In this document: positions 23,898-31,554 of the stretch, piece after piece
Numbering within the stretch: the stretch's first letter is position 1
Layout: every line of letters starts with the position of its first letter
Assembly (NCBI GenBank): GCA_046327745.1
Contig: JAXLXV010000026.1
Location: 31,859 to 95,858, forward strand
Reading direction: 5' to 3'
Length of the DNA stretch: 64,000 bases
Origin: JABAQJ01 sp046327745
Lineage (GTDB): Bacteria > Gemmatimonadota > Gemmatimonadetes > Gemmatimonadales > Gemmatimonadaceae
Notes under the pieces: generated by a model
Databases searched by the model: none
What the model was told of the DNA's origin: nothing
Seen by the model: only the letters and a program-made list of their open reading frames with translations
Position numbers and translations under genes: made by a program

Positions 23898-24296
23898 TCA
23901 GGACCCCAGCCGCTCCACTCCCGCCACCTGATCGAAGCCAGCGTCGAAGCTCAGGATCGTGTGCACCTGATGCCGCTGCATGACCGCAGCGTGCACCGCG
24001 TCTCGGGCAGAGAGCGGGGTAATCCCTAACAGTAGGGTCTTGGCGCGCTCGATGTCGCGCTCCTCAACGGGGTAGACGTGGTCTACCACCCGGAGGAGCG
24101 CGTCAAACGCCGGTTGGATCGCATCGCGCCGATTGATCGCGACGTAGCGATGCAGGATCTCTTGTAGCACTTCCACGTCGGTCACGAGACGTTCCCCGCG
24201 CGTGATGCACTGCTCCAGCAGTCGACGCGACGCGTCCTTGTTAGGATGCGCCGCGCCGACCAGGTACATCGGGATGTTGGAGTCGACGAAGATCAC
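23898..24296 (-). CDS. PIN-domain toxin (VapC-like)
   Basis: A 132-residue PIN-domain protein. Acidic active-site residues are seen in MIFVDSNIPMYL (Asp5), VEVLQEILHRY (Glu), LSARDAVHAAV (Asp) and ILSFDAGFD (Asp), the usual order for a VapC RNase. VapC toxins cleave tRNA or rRNA when their antitoxin is lost. The ATG overlaps the stop of the upstream antitoxin gene by 4 bp (ATGA), the standard toxin-antitoxin arrangement. Confidence 0.88.
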   Translation of the reverse strand: MIFVDSNIPMYLVGAAHPNKDASRRLLEQCITRGERLVTDVEVLQEILHRYVAINRRDAIQPAFDALLRVVDHVYPVEERDIERAKTLLLGITPLSARDAVHAAVMQRHQVHTILSFDAGFDQVAGVERLGS

Positions 24297-24547
24297 GCGC
24301 GGTTGGGCAGGTAGCCGCGCTCGATCTCGGTGAGCATGCGGTCGATGTCGGCGGTGGGATACGCTCCGCGCGCCGCCTCGCGTACCGCCTGGAGCTTCCG
24401 CTTGGGATCGGCCGCCGGTTCATCCCGGCGTGCCAGTCGCAGCGCCTGACGCACCCATTCCGCCACCGTCATGCGGTGCCGTTTCGCGATGCGCCGAATC
24501 TCGGCGATTTCGTCGTCCTCCAAGAGAACTTGCAGGCGTGTAGTCAT
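24293..24547 (-). CDS. Antitoxin with ribbon-helix-helix motif, partner of the PIN toxin
   Basis: An 84-residue protein. MTTRLQVLLEDDEIAEIRRIAKRHRMTVAEWVRQALRLARRDE is a ribbon-helix-helix DNA-binding domain; the rest (about 45-84) should wrap the toxin. Start at ATG 24547. On the minus strand TTGACT (24581-24576) and TAGCCT (24558-24553) are 17 bp apart. If this is the promoter, the mRNA would be nearly leaderless, which fits the lack of a ribosome-binding site. Antitoxins of this type repress their own operon. Confidence 0.83.
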   Translation of the reverse strand: MTTRLQVLLEDDEIAEIRRIAKRHRMTVAEWVRQALRLARRDEPAADPKRKLQAVREAARGAYPTADIDRMLTEIERGYLPNRA

Positions 24548-24840
24548 GCCGGAGGCTATCATACTCATCACCATGAGTCAAGTAGTCAGAGGGGGGCCCC
24601 GAGGATCAGGAGCGGAGTCAGCGAGCGGTGAGATCCTTCACGCGCCAGGCTATGCACGCAGTTGGCGCGGAGACGCATCCTTCCGCTGCGTGTCGGACCC
24701 TTTCGTTTCGCCCGAGCCACTTCCGCAAGGCCGGCCGCGGTCGGAGAACATGTCATGCGGATGGGGATGGCCGCGAACGCTCTGGAGGACGAATAAAGCG
24801 CGGTGACGCGGGAGCTCGTCCCGCGTGAACGGTGCCGTCC

Positions 24841-25131
24841 TTACGTCTTTCGCCAGATCTCTCGGAAGAACTCGGCCAGGTCAATCTCTAGCGGCTCTGT
24901 TGCGCCTGCCGGCGACCAGGTGATCCGGTCGTCGAGTACTTGCGGTTGATCGTCCGACAGCGTCCACGGCTCAATCAGCCGCGCATCGGTATCAATGATC
25001 CAATACTCGCCGACTGCGGATCGCTGATAGCGCCGTCGTTTGGTGAAGCGATCGAAGCGCGCGGTTGACGGTGACAGCACTTCAACGAAAAGGAGCGGGA
25101 TGCCCGTCTTCGGGCGGCGCGAGTACCGCAG
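24841..25131 (-). pseudogene. Uma2 (DUF820) family fragment, 5' truncated
   Basis: The frame reads IPLLFVEVLSPSTARFDRFTKRRRYQ, then YWIIDTDARLIEPW, and ends IDLAEFFREIWRKT, the C-terminal half of a Uma2 restriction-like nuclease (usually about 190 residues). Upstream the frame meets TAG at 25132-25134 and no N-terminal half is found. The first in-frame start is GTG 25080. About half of the gene is gone, probably including part of the PD-(D/E)XK core. The 293-bp stretch between this and the antitoxin gene holds nothing I recognise. Confidence 0.75.
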
Positions 25132-25183
25132 CTATACGGCCGCTGGGGCGCCGATTCGCCACCCACTCGAGTGGCGCGCCATG

Positions 25184-25987
25184 CTACGGCCGCGCCTTGG
25201 CAACCCGGCTCCAGAACGCGATCACACCGCATCGTGCACCGGACTGATTGAACCTGGCGGGAACGCGTGAACCACCCGTGTACACCTCCACTGCTTCGAT
25301 ATCGTTGACAGAGAGCGACGCGTCGATCCCGGCCATGGCATCGATCGACATGGGCGTGCCGTCCATGTAGTAGGCGACGTTGCATCGCTCACCATCCAGC
25401 CGCGGCGCCGCCCGCTCCGACGCCACGATATAGCGCCCTTCATACGGAATGATGGTCAACCCTGGCGCCGCCCGCAGAAGATCGGAGAGCCTGGTGTCCC
25501 CTCGACGATCCATTTCGTCGCGATCCATGAAGAACCCGTTCACTCGCGCCCGTCGCTCCTCGAACTCCCGGAGCCACGGGGTAAGGGTGCGACGCTCCGT
25601 GATTCGCACCTCGCTCAGGACCGTCGCCGCCGGTGAGAGCGTCACTTGCACACGGAGGCGATCCAACGATTGGAGCTGGACGATTTGCGTCGCAGGGGAG
25701 AAACCGATGGCACGAACGGTAAGCCTGATGGGCTGCGCCGGTGCCTCTGCCGTCGAGCTGAGGACGATGCGCGCCTCGCCCGCACCACCGCTCCGCCCTT
25801 GAACGAGGACAGAATCCGCCTCGCTCGTTATGCGAACATCCGCTCCCTTGATTGGTTTCGCGCTCGCGGCGTCGGCAACAGAAACGATCAGGATCTGCGC
25901 GAATGCTACGGTCGGCAGCGCGCCAAGAAGTGTAAGCCCGAGCGTGGCGGCCCACACGACGCGTGAGTCCCATCGACGAGCAGTCAC
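25184..25987 (-). CDS. Secreted protein: carboxypeptidase-regulatory-like domain plus stand-alone TonB plug
   Basis: A 267-residue protein with a signal peptide ending AFAQ (about 31). Residues 32-120 form a beta-sandwich (VSVADAASAKPIKGADVRI ... IGFSPATQIVQL), like the CarboxypepD_reg domain that heads TonB-dependent receptors. Residues 150-260 look like the plug domain: LSDLLRAAPGLTIIPYEGRY ... YYMDGTPM ... DIEAVEVYTGGSRVPARF. No beta-barrel follows; the protein stops about where a barrel would begin. Such barrel-less plugs occur repeatedly in Gemmatimonadota-like genomes, and their role is unknown. Confidence 0.75.
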   Translation of the reverse strand: MTARRWDSRVVWAATLGLTLLGALPTVAFAQILIVSVADAASAKPIKGADVRITSEADSVLVQGRSGGAGEARIVLSSTAEAPAQPIRLTVRAIGFSPATQIVQLQSLDRLRVQVTLSPAATVLSEVRITERRTLTPWLREFEERRARVNGFFMDRDEMDRRGDTRLSDLLRAAPGLTIIPYEGRYIVASERAAPRLDGERCNVAYYMDGTPMSIDAMAGIDASLSVNDIEAVEVYTGGSRVPARFNQSGARCGVIAFWSRVAKARP

Positions 25988-25993
25988 CTCACG

Positions 25994-26455
25994 TCAGAAC
26001 GTGATCCCTAGTGTCGTAACCGTTCGCGCAACTACGTCAAACCTTCGCACCTCTCCAAAAAGTCCGAATCGCCCCTGGCCAAGCCGAACCCCGCCGCCGG
26101 CGGCCCACCCCTTGAGCGTCGTGGAGTCCGTCTCGGCAAAGCGGCCGTAGCCCGCAATGCCATAGATCTGCAGCAGGGGCAGGCGCAGCTGCACCACGCC
26201 GCTCCCGATCACGTTCAGGTGATCCATGTTGATCGACGTGCCCCACTGCGTGGCCTCGGCGCGAAAGGCGATCGGGACTAGCGGGAGCGCCAGCTGGGCC
26301 GCCGCCTGGATCCCCTTGGTGTCCAGCTTCGCCGCGCCGGAGTCCGATGACTGGGCATAGCCCGCCCAGAACGAGATGCCGACCTGGGCGCGGACCGCGC
26401 TCAACGGGAGCAGCGCCAACGCGCTCAACATCACCAGAAACTTCAATCGCCGCAT
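25994..26455 (-). CDS. Small outer-membrane beta-barrel-like protein
   Basis: A 153-residue protein with a signal peptide (MRRLKFLVMLSALALLPLSAVRAQ). The rest alternates polar and hydrophobic residues in short strands (FWAGYAQSSD, AFRAEATQWG, IYGIAGYGRF, GRFGLFGEVRRFDVV) and ends TLGITF. A C-terminal Phe is the usual outer-membrane targeting signal. It probably forms a small eight-stranded barrel. Function unknown. It lies 6 bp upstream of the plug-domain gene on the same strand, so they are likely co-transcribed. Confidence 0.7.
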   Translation of the reverse strand: MRRLKFLVMLSALALLPLSAVRAQVGISFWAGYAQSSDSGAAKLDTKGIQAAAQLALPLVPIAFRAEATQWGTSINMDHLNVIGSGVVQLRLPLLQIYGIAGYGRFAETDSTTLKGWAAGGGVRLGQGRFGLFGEVRRFDVVARTVTTLGITF

Positions 26456-26479
26456 AAGAACACCGAATTCGGGGTAAGC

Positions 26480-27643
26480 CTAACGACTTTCGCGAGTGCC
26501 AACATTGTACTTCGCCAGGATGGCTCGAACCTTATCCAGGGGAATGGCGTCCACCGTGTGCCCGCGACTTGTCACGGAGGTCGCCATGAACATCGAATTG
26601 TAGATCGCCTCTTCCGTACCTTCCACCGCCGCCTCGAACAGCGCCGACATGGCATCGTTCGTCAGGTCGGCCACCGTGCGCTCCAGCGCCGGCGTGCCCC
26701 CCGGTGGCGTGAGATGTCGCCGCACCGACTCGGCGGTGGAGAAAGCAAGCACGTAATCGCCGCTGCCATTGGACGCCGACGACCCGGTGCGGGACAGGCC
26801 CATGATGGCGCGAGCGGCCAAGCGACGCAGGTTGCGGTCGGATAGCGGGGCATCCGTTGCGACCACCATCATGATCGAACCATCTCCCCGCTCGCGATCG
26901 ACATCATTCTTGAAGGCGTATTGTCCGAGTTCCCGGCCCACGGGCGCGCCGAGTACCTGAAAGATCCCACCAAAGTTCGACTGCACCAACACTCCCACGG
27001 TGTACGCGCCTAACGACTTGGGGAGTACCCGCGACGAGGTGCCAATCCCTCCCTTCCAGCCGAACGCCACCGTCCCCGCCCCCGCCCCAACGGCTCCTTC
27101 ACTCACCGCTCCCGTGGATGCAGACGTCAGTGCCTGACGCACATGCTCTCGGGTGATCGGCCGTGAGCGGATGGCGTTCAGGCCGCCATCATTTGTCTCA
27201 CCCACCACTGGGTTGATGGAGCCGACGTTCTCCATCCCCGGCTGCTCCAACATCCACTCCACCATGGCGTCCGCCGCGCGCCACACGCACAGCGTACACG
27301 TGAGGAGAATCGGTGTTTCGAGCTCGCCGAGCTCGGTGAGTTGGGTGACGCCGAGGAGTTTGCCAAAACCGTTGCCGACGTGCAGGGCCGCGGGGACGCG
27401 ATCGGTGAAGAGGTTGCCACCGTGCGGCAGGACAGCGGTGACACCGGTGCGGATGGAGTCGCCTTCAATGACGGTGGTCTGTCCGACGCGCACGCCGGCG
27501 ACGTCGGTGATGGCGTTCAAGGCGCCGGGTTTGAAGATGCCGGGGGCCACCCCGAGCGCGCGGGCGCGCACCCGTTCGGGGTTCTGCGCCGAAAGGGTGG
27601 AGGTGGCGACGAGTGACACGAGAGCCAGGAGGGTAAGGCGCAT
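26480..27643 (-). CDS. Secreted P1 family peptidase (DmpA/BapA-type L-aminopeptidase)
   Basis: A 387-residue self-processing N-terminal nucleophile hydrolase. The signal peptide MRLTLLALVSLVATSTLSAQ precedes GIFKPGALNAITDVAGVRVGQTTV, a hallmark of the P1 family. Other blocks are NPVVGETNDGGL and VAFGWKGGIGTSSR. The expected autocleavage site lies in SNGSGDYVLAFST (Gly-Ser), which frees Ser as the new N-terminal nucleophile. Members cleave N-terminal D-Ala or beta-Ala peptides. ATG 27643; the frame is open upstream to 27766 without a signal peptide. Its stop codon lies inside a CCTAACG site. The 270 bp upstream hold nothing I recognise. Confidence 0.9.
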   Translation of the reverse strand: MRLTLLALVSLVATSTLSAQNPERVRARALGVAPGIFKPGALNAITDVAGVRVGQTTVIEGDSIRTGVTAVLPHGGNLFTDRVPAALHVGNGFGKLLGVTQLTELGELETPILLTCTLCVWRAADAMVEWMLEQPGMENVGSINPVVGETNDGGLNAIRSRPITREHVRQALTSASTGAVSEGAVGAGAGTVAFGWKGGIGTSSRVLPKSLGAYTVGVLVQSNFGGIFQVLGAPVGRELGQYAFKNDVDRERGDGSIMMVVATDAPLSDRNLRRLAARAIMGLSRTGSSASNGSGDYVLAFSTAESVRRHLTPPGGTPALERTVADLTNDAMSALFEAAVEGTEEAIYNSMFMATSVTSRGHTVDAIPLDKVRAILAKYNVGTRESR

Positions 27644-27913
27644 GCGCGGGAGCTGTGGAACGGTCCAAAGGTAGCTCTCGCCTCGGTCATACGCAGCGTT
27701 GGAGATGAGCGGGTCGCCTCTCAGGGGGGTTCGGGCGAAGCCGAAGGCGTACATCGCGGCGATCACCGCGAGGTCGACGCGTTTTCAGGGGGCGTGGTGA
27801 GCTCGCGATGGGAACGCCAAGTACCGCTTCGCCGCCTTGTTCGCGATGGCCCGCCCTCTCGATCGCCGGTTCATGGGCACGCGACGGCTCTCATTCAGGC
27901 GCCTTTCTCGCCC

Positions 27914-28723
27914 TCAGAGGGGTTCACACCAGTAACACCCCATCCAAGCAGCGCTTTTATCTAGGAAAAACTCAACGAGCGCCTCGCGCTCCGTCGACTC
28001 CTGGAGCACGTGCACGTTGACTCTCCCGATCACGGCGTCCTCCGGCGGAACCACAGAAAGGCAGAGGACTCCGCCCGACAGGCGACACCACGTCCCTTCA
28101 GCGACAGCGTCGTCCTTGCGAAAAGCCGCGATCATTTTCCCGAACGTCCTCGGCTCGAATAGACACGCACCCCAGTCGGCACCGTCTCCCGTCAGCCGAA
28201 ATTTGTATTGATCTGTCTCGTGCGAACCAACGGCGAACAGTGTGACATTGACTCGCCCTGGATACATGCGGAGCGCTGGGGCCATGTGGCGTTCCACATC
28301 CCGATTGGGAAATAGCAGATTCAGGCTCCCAGCCCAGTGATTGCTGCCCCGGCCAAGGAGCGCCAACGGGTCCGGCGGCAACACGCCCGGCGGCCGATGT
28401 GGTTGGTCTCCCGCATCGAGACCTAACGCGGACAGGAACTGGTCGGGAGAAATGTTGGCCACACCTCTGAGCCTCTGTGGCCGCGGCGCGTGGTACGCAT
28501 CCTCGAGCACCACTGACTCGCCCGGCCGCAACGCTGGGATCGTCAGAGGGTCCAGCGGCTGCCAGGGCACAAACGCGCCGAGCGGCGCCGAGCGGACGAG
28601 GCCAACCGTCGGCTTGGACAGAACAGTGCCGTTGTTGCGGACGGTAAATGCGGCGACGACGATCTGCGGCCACCGGGTGTGAAAGTCGATGTCTTGTGGC
28701 CGTACCTCGAGATCTTCGCCCAT
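27914..28723 (-). CDS. Unknown protein, copy 1 of a tandem duplication; N-terminus displaced by a frameshift
   Basis: About 269 residues from ATG 28723 (MGEDLEVRPQDIDFH). A CARDB-like strand set (VAAFTVRNNGTVLSKPTVGLVR) is followed by VPWQPLDPLTIPALRPGESVV, FLSALGLDAGD, PPDPLALLGRG, ALRMYPGRVNV and YKFRLTGDG. Copy 2 at 28956 matches along the whole length. The position equivalent to copy 2's start is ATG 28764, with the same GAGG in front, but a 7-nt loss puts it in the wrong frame and it stops after nine codons (TAA at 28735-28737). Translation must begin at 28723 or at the TTG at 28807. Family unknown to me. Confidence 0.65.
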   Translation of the reverse strand: MGEDLEVRPQDIDFHTRWPQIVVAAFTVRNNGTVLSKPTVGLVRSAPLGAFVPWQPLDPLTIPALRPGESVVLEDAYHAPRPQRLRGVANISPDQFLSALGLDAGDQPHRPPGVLPPDPLALLGRGSNHWAGSLNLLFPNRDVERHMAPALRMYPGRVNVTLFAVGSHETDQYKFRLTGDGADWGACLFEPRTFGKMIAAFRKDDAVAEGTWCRLSGGVLCLSVVPPEDAVIGRVNVHVLQESTEREALVEFFLDKSAAWMGCYWCEPL

Positions 28724-28955
28724 CAGCTGCTCCGTTAGAGCGCCAGAGACGCGGTCGCGGACATAGGATGCCTCGTTTGCGATGACGAAGAGGAACCAGA
28801 GCTGCAACGCCTCGCCCGCGAAATCGGGCGGTGTTCTCAGTCTATCTCGAGAACCTCGCCGACGACTAGGTCAGGGCGACGAGCGTAGCGAACGGCCCGG
28901 TTGTCCAGCGTTCTACAGCTGAATGAATTTGGGGCTGTTCTTCGGATGGTACTCG

Positions 28956-29801
28956 TCACACCACGTAGCACCCCGGTCCGGCGGCGCTGCTATCCAAGGA
29001 GAACTCGACGAGCGCCTCGCGCCCCGTTGATTTCTGGCAAACGTGCACGTTGAGCCTCCCGGTCTCGGCGTCCTCGGGCGGAGTGACGAACAGGTGGAAG
29101 ACGCCACGTTCCGGGCGATACCATTGCCCTTCAACTATGCTGTCGTCGTCGCGACGCGAGGGGAAGGATCCGAGCGTCCTCGCCTCGAGCAGGCACGGGC
29201 TCCACGCAGCGCCGTCTCCCGTCAGCCGGAACTTGTATAGATCCGTCTTTTGCGAGCCTACGACGAACTGCGCGACGTTGACTTGACCTGGATACATGCG
29301 CAGCGCCCGGGCCAGGTGGCGTTCCGCATCCCGATTGGGAAAGAATATGTTGAAGTTTCCAGCCCAGTGGAGGCCGCCCCTGCCAAGGAGAGTCAACGGA
29401 TCGGGCGGCAACACGCCACGCGGCCGGCGCGGCGCATCGCCTGCGCCGAGGCCTAACGCGGACAGCAATTGATCGGGCGGAATCATGCCTGCACCACCAA
29501 ACGCCTGCGTTTGTGCCACGCGGTACTCTCGCTCGATTACAAAAGACTCGCCCGGCAGCAACGCTGGGATCTTCAGCTGGTCCAGCGGCTGCCAGGGCAC
29601 AAACGCGCCGAGTGGCGCCGAGCGGACCAATGCAACCGTCGGCCTGGACAGCGCCGTGCCGTTGTTGCGGATAGTGAATGTGGCGACGACAATCCCCGGC
29701 CTCGGACTATAGAAGTCGATGTCTTGTGGTCGTACCTGGAGATCTTCGCCCGTCAGCTGCTCCGTGCCGGCGCGCGCGTCGAGAATTGCGGTCGCGGTCA
29801 T
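28956..29801 (-). CDS. Unknown protein, copy 2 of the tandem duplication
   Basis: A 281-residue protein starting MTATAILDARAGTEQLTGEDLQVRPQDIDF behind GCGAGGTACGAT. The N-terminal 40-130 region (IVVATFTIRNNGTALSRPTVALVR ... IPALLPGESFVI) looks like a CARDB-type adhesion module. The rest, with LHWAGNFNIFFPNRDAERHLARALRMYPGQVNV and LYKFRLTGDGAAWSPC, is unassigned. No signal peptide or membrane segment. It has one Cys near the end (PGCYVV) that copy 1 also keeps (MGCYWC). This copy retains the original start and is probably the functional reference. Confidence 0.7.
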   Translation of the reverse strand: MTATAILDARAGTEQLTGEDLQVRPQDIDFYSPRPGIVVATFTIRNNGTALSRPTVALVRSAPLGAFVPWQPLDQLKIPALLPGESFVIEREYRVAQTQAFGGAGMIPPDQLLSALGLGAGDAPRRPRGVLPPDPLTLLGRGGLHWAGNFNIFFPNRDAERHLARALRMYPGQVNVAQFVVGSQKTDLYKFRLTGDGAAWSPCLLEARTLGSFPSRRDDDSIVEGQWYRPERGVFHLFVTPPEDAETGRLNVHVCQKSTGREALVEFSLDSSAAGPGCYVV

Positions 29802-30221
29802 ATCGTACCTCGCCTGCGATGGTGAAGAGGGCCCAGACCTGCCGATGCCCGTCCGCTGAAGCGGGCGGCGCTCTCAGTCTATCACCAGTGCCTCGTCCAC
29901 GACTAGATCCGCGTCAATCGCACAGCTACATCCGAGATGTCTAGAAGCGCTACAGCTGAATGATTGAGCGGGCTGTTCCTTCGTAGGGCTCGCCGTGCCG
30001 GCAGCACAATTCCGCCGGATCCGTAGCCTCAGTTGTCCGGTGGCGCCTTGGCAACCGTCGTTCGCTCAGCCAAACGGATTCGCTCAGTCCATCCGACAGG
30101 GCTCAAACACCGCCGCCTGAGGCCTAAGGGTGGGCCGTGATCGCGCCGGCTGCCGGCGGCGAGCATAATTACCAGTCCCGCCCTCGCAAACACATTCAAT
30201 CCACCCAACCACCAGCGACCG
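29802..30221. other. Intergenic, duplicated flank and no gene
   Basis: The left half (to about 29965) is the upstream part of duplication unit 2. The right half should carry the promoter of the amidohydrolase at 30222. I see no convincing coding frame and no clear promoter. Confidence 0.45.
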
Positions 30222-31535
30222 ATGCTCCGCCGCCTACTCGTCATAGCCTTCCTCTTCAGCCTTCCCTCTCGTACGTCCGCTGCGCAATCACCGCCCGTTC
30301 CAAGCGTCACGATCGTCAGGGCCGCGCGGCTCATTGACGGACTCGGCGGACCTCCGCTGTCACCAGCCGTGGTGCGCATCGAGGGGGATCGCATCGCTGC
30401 ACTGGGTAACACCCTTCCCGTCCCTGCAGGCGCAAAGGTCATTGACCTGGGCGGCGCTACGCTGCTTCCCGGCTTGATTGACCTGCACACCCACCTGACC
30501 GGGGATGCGCGCGTGCATTGGGAAGATGCGCTCACCCGCGTGACGCCCGGCCACGACGCTTTGTGGGGAGCGCGGAATGCCAGCGTGACGTTGATGGCCG
30601 GCTTCACCACGTGTCGCGACATGGGCCCCGAGTGGCCATTCGTGGACGTGGACCTCAAGCGTGCGATCGATGAAGGTGTCGTGCCTGGTCCCCGGCTGCT
30701 GGTGGCCGGCAACTACGTGTCGTCGACCGGTGGAGCCGGCGACGCGCGGCAGTTCTCGATCTACGTGGATGTGCCCGTAGTGAAGAACCTGGCGGACGGC
30801 CCCGAAGAAGTGACCAAGGCCGTCAGGACCAACCTCAAGAACGGCGCCGACTTCATCAAGATCCTGGCGACCGGTGCCGTGTTGTCCAAGGGCATCGCTC
30901 CCGGGGCGCAGCAGTATTCGGATGAGGAGATCAAGGCCGCCGTGGTGGAGGCAAATCGTTGGGGGCGCCAGGTGGCGGCACATGCGCACGGGGCCGACGG
31001 GATCAAGGCCGCGATTCGCGCCGGTGTGCGGACGATCGATCACGGCTCCATGCTGGACGACGAGGCCATCGCGATGCTCAAGGCATCCAACGGCGCATCG
31101 TACTACGTGCCCACGCTGTACACGTCTACCGCGATCGAGGTCTCCGCTGCGGCAGGCACAACACCCCAATCAGAACTAGAGCGAAGCCGAGCCGTGAAGA
31201 GCATCAAGGACGCCGGCTTCAAGCGCGCGTTGGCGGCGGGGATTCCGATCGGCTTCGCGACCGATGCGGCGGTGGTGCCGCACGGGGACAACGCGAAGGA
31301 GTTTGGCGTGCGCGTTCAGCTGGGGGAGTCGCCGATGCACGCGATCGTGTCGGCGACAAGCCTCAACGCCAAGATCATTGGGTGGGAGGACAAGGTGGGG
31401 AGCGTTCAGGTGGGGCGGTATGCGGACCTGATCGCGGTCACCGGTGACCCGCTCGCGGATATTGCGGTGTTGGAGCGGGTGGGGTTTGTGATGAAGGGGG
31501 GTGTGGTATATCGGGATGAGGTGAGGAAGAAGTGA
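30222..31535 (+). CDS. Secreted amidohydrolase, imidazolonepropionase/prolidase-like
   Basis: A 437-residue paralogue of the protein at 2629. The signal peptide MLRRLLVIAFLFSLPSRTSAAQ is followed by the amidohydrolase fold. Metal-site residues are HTH in LIDLHTHL, Lys in DFIKILATGAVLS (carboxylated in this family), His in AAHAHG and TIDHGS, and Asp in GFATDAAVVPHGDN. The C-terminal strand block GSVQVGRYADLIAVTGDP is typical. Likely a di-metal peptidase or amidase of the periplasm; the substrate is inferred. No clear ribosome-binding site precedes ATG 30222. It ends 19 bp before the convergent EptA-like gene. Confidence 0.9.
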   Translation: MLRRLLVIAFLFSLPSRTSAAQSPPVPSVTIVRAARLIDGLGGPPLSPAVVRIEGDRIAALGNTLPVPAGAKVIDLGGATLLPGLIDLHTHLTGDARVHWEDALTRVTPGHDALWGARNASVTLMAGFTTCRDMGPEWPFVDVDLKRAIDEGVVPGPRLLVAGNYVSSTGGAGDARQFSIYVDVPVVKNLADGPEEVTKAVRTNLKNGADFIKILATGAVLSKGIAPGAQQYSDEEIKAAVVEANRWGRQVAAHAHGADGIKAAIRAGVRTIDHGSMLDDEAIAMLKASNGASYYVPTLYTSTAIEVSAAAGTTPQSELERSRAVKSIKDAGFKRALAAGIPIGFATDAAVVPHGDNAKEFGVRVQLGESPMHAIVSATSLNAKIIGWEDKVGSVQVGRYADLIAVTGDPLADIAVLERVGFVMKGGVVYRDEVRKK

Positions 31536-31554
31536 GTGGTGCGGAATGTCGAGA

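Larger units (their letters stand above)
27914..29965. repeat. Tandem gene duplication, about 1-kb unit
   Basis: Unit 1 is about 27914-28935 and unit 2 about 28956-29965. Similarity covers the whole gene and about 150-190 bp of upstream DNA (ctcagtctatc, gacgactag and ctacagctgaatga recur in both flanks). Proteins are perhaps 55-60% identical by eye, so the duplication is not recent. Confidence 0.75.

Noticed and set aside
30029..30712. 227-codon minus-strand frame overlapping the second amidohydrolase
   Set aside because: It overlaps a clear signal-peptide-bearing enzyme in antisense and has no domain.
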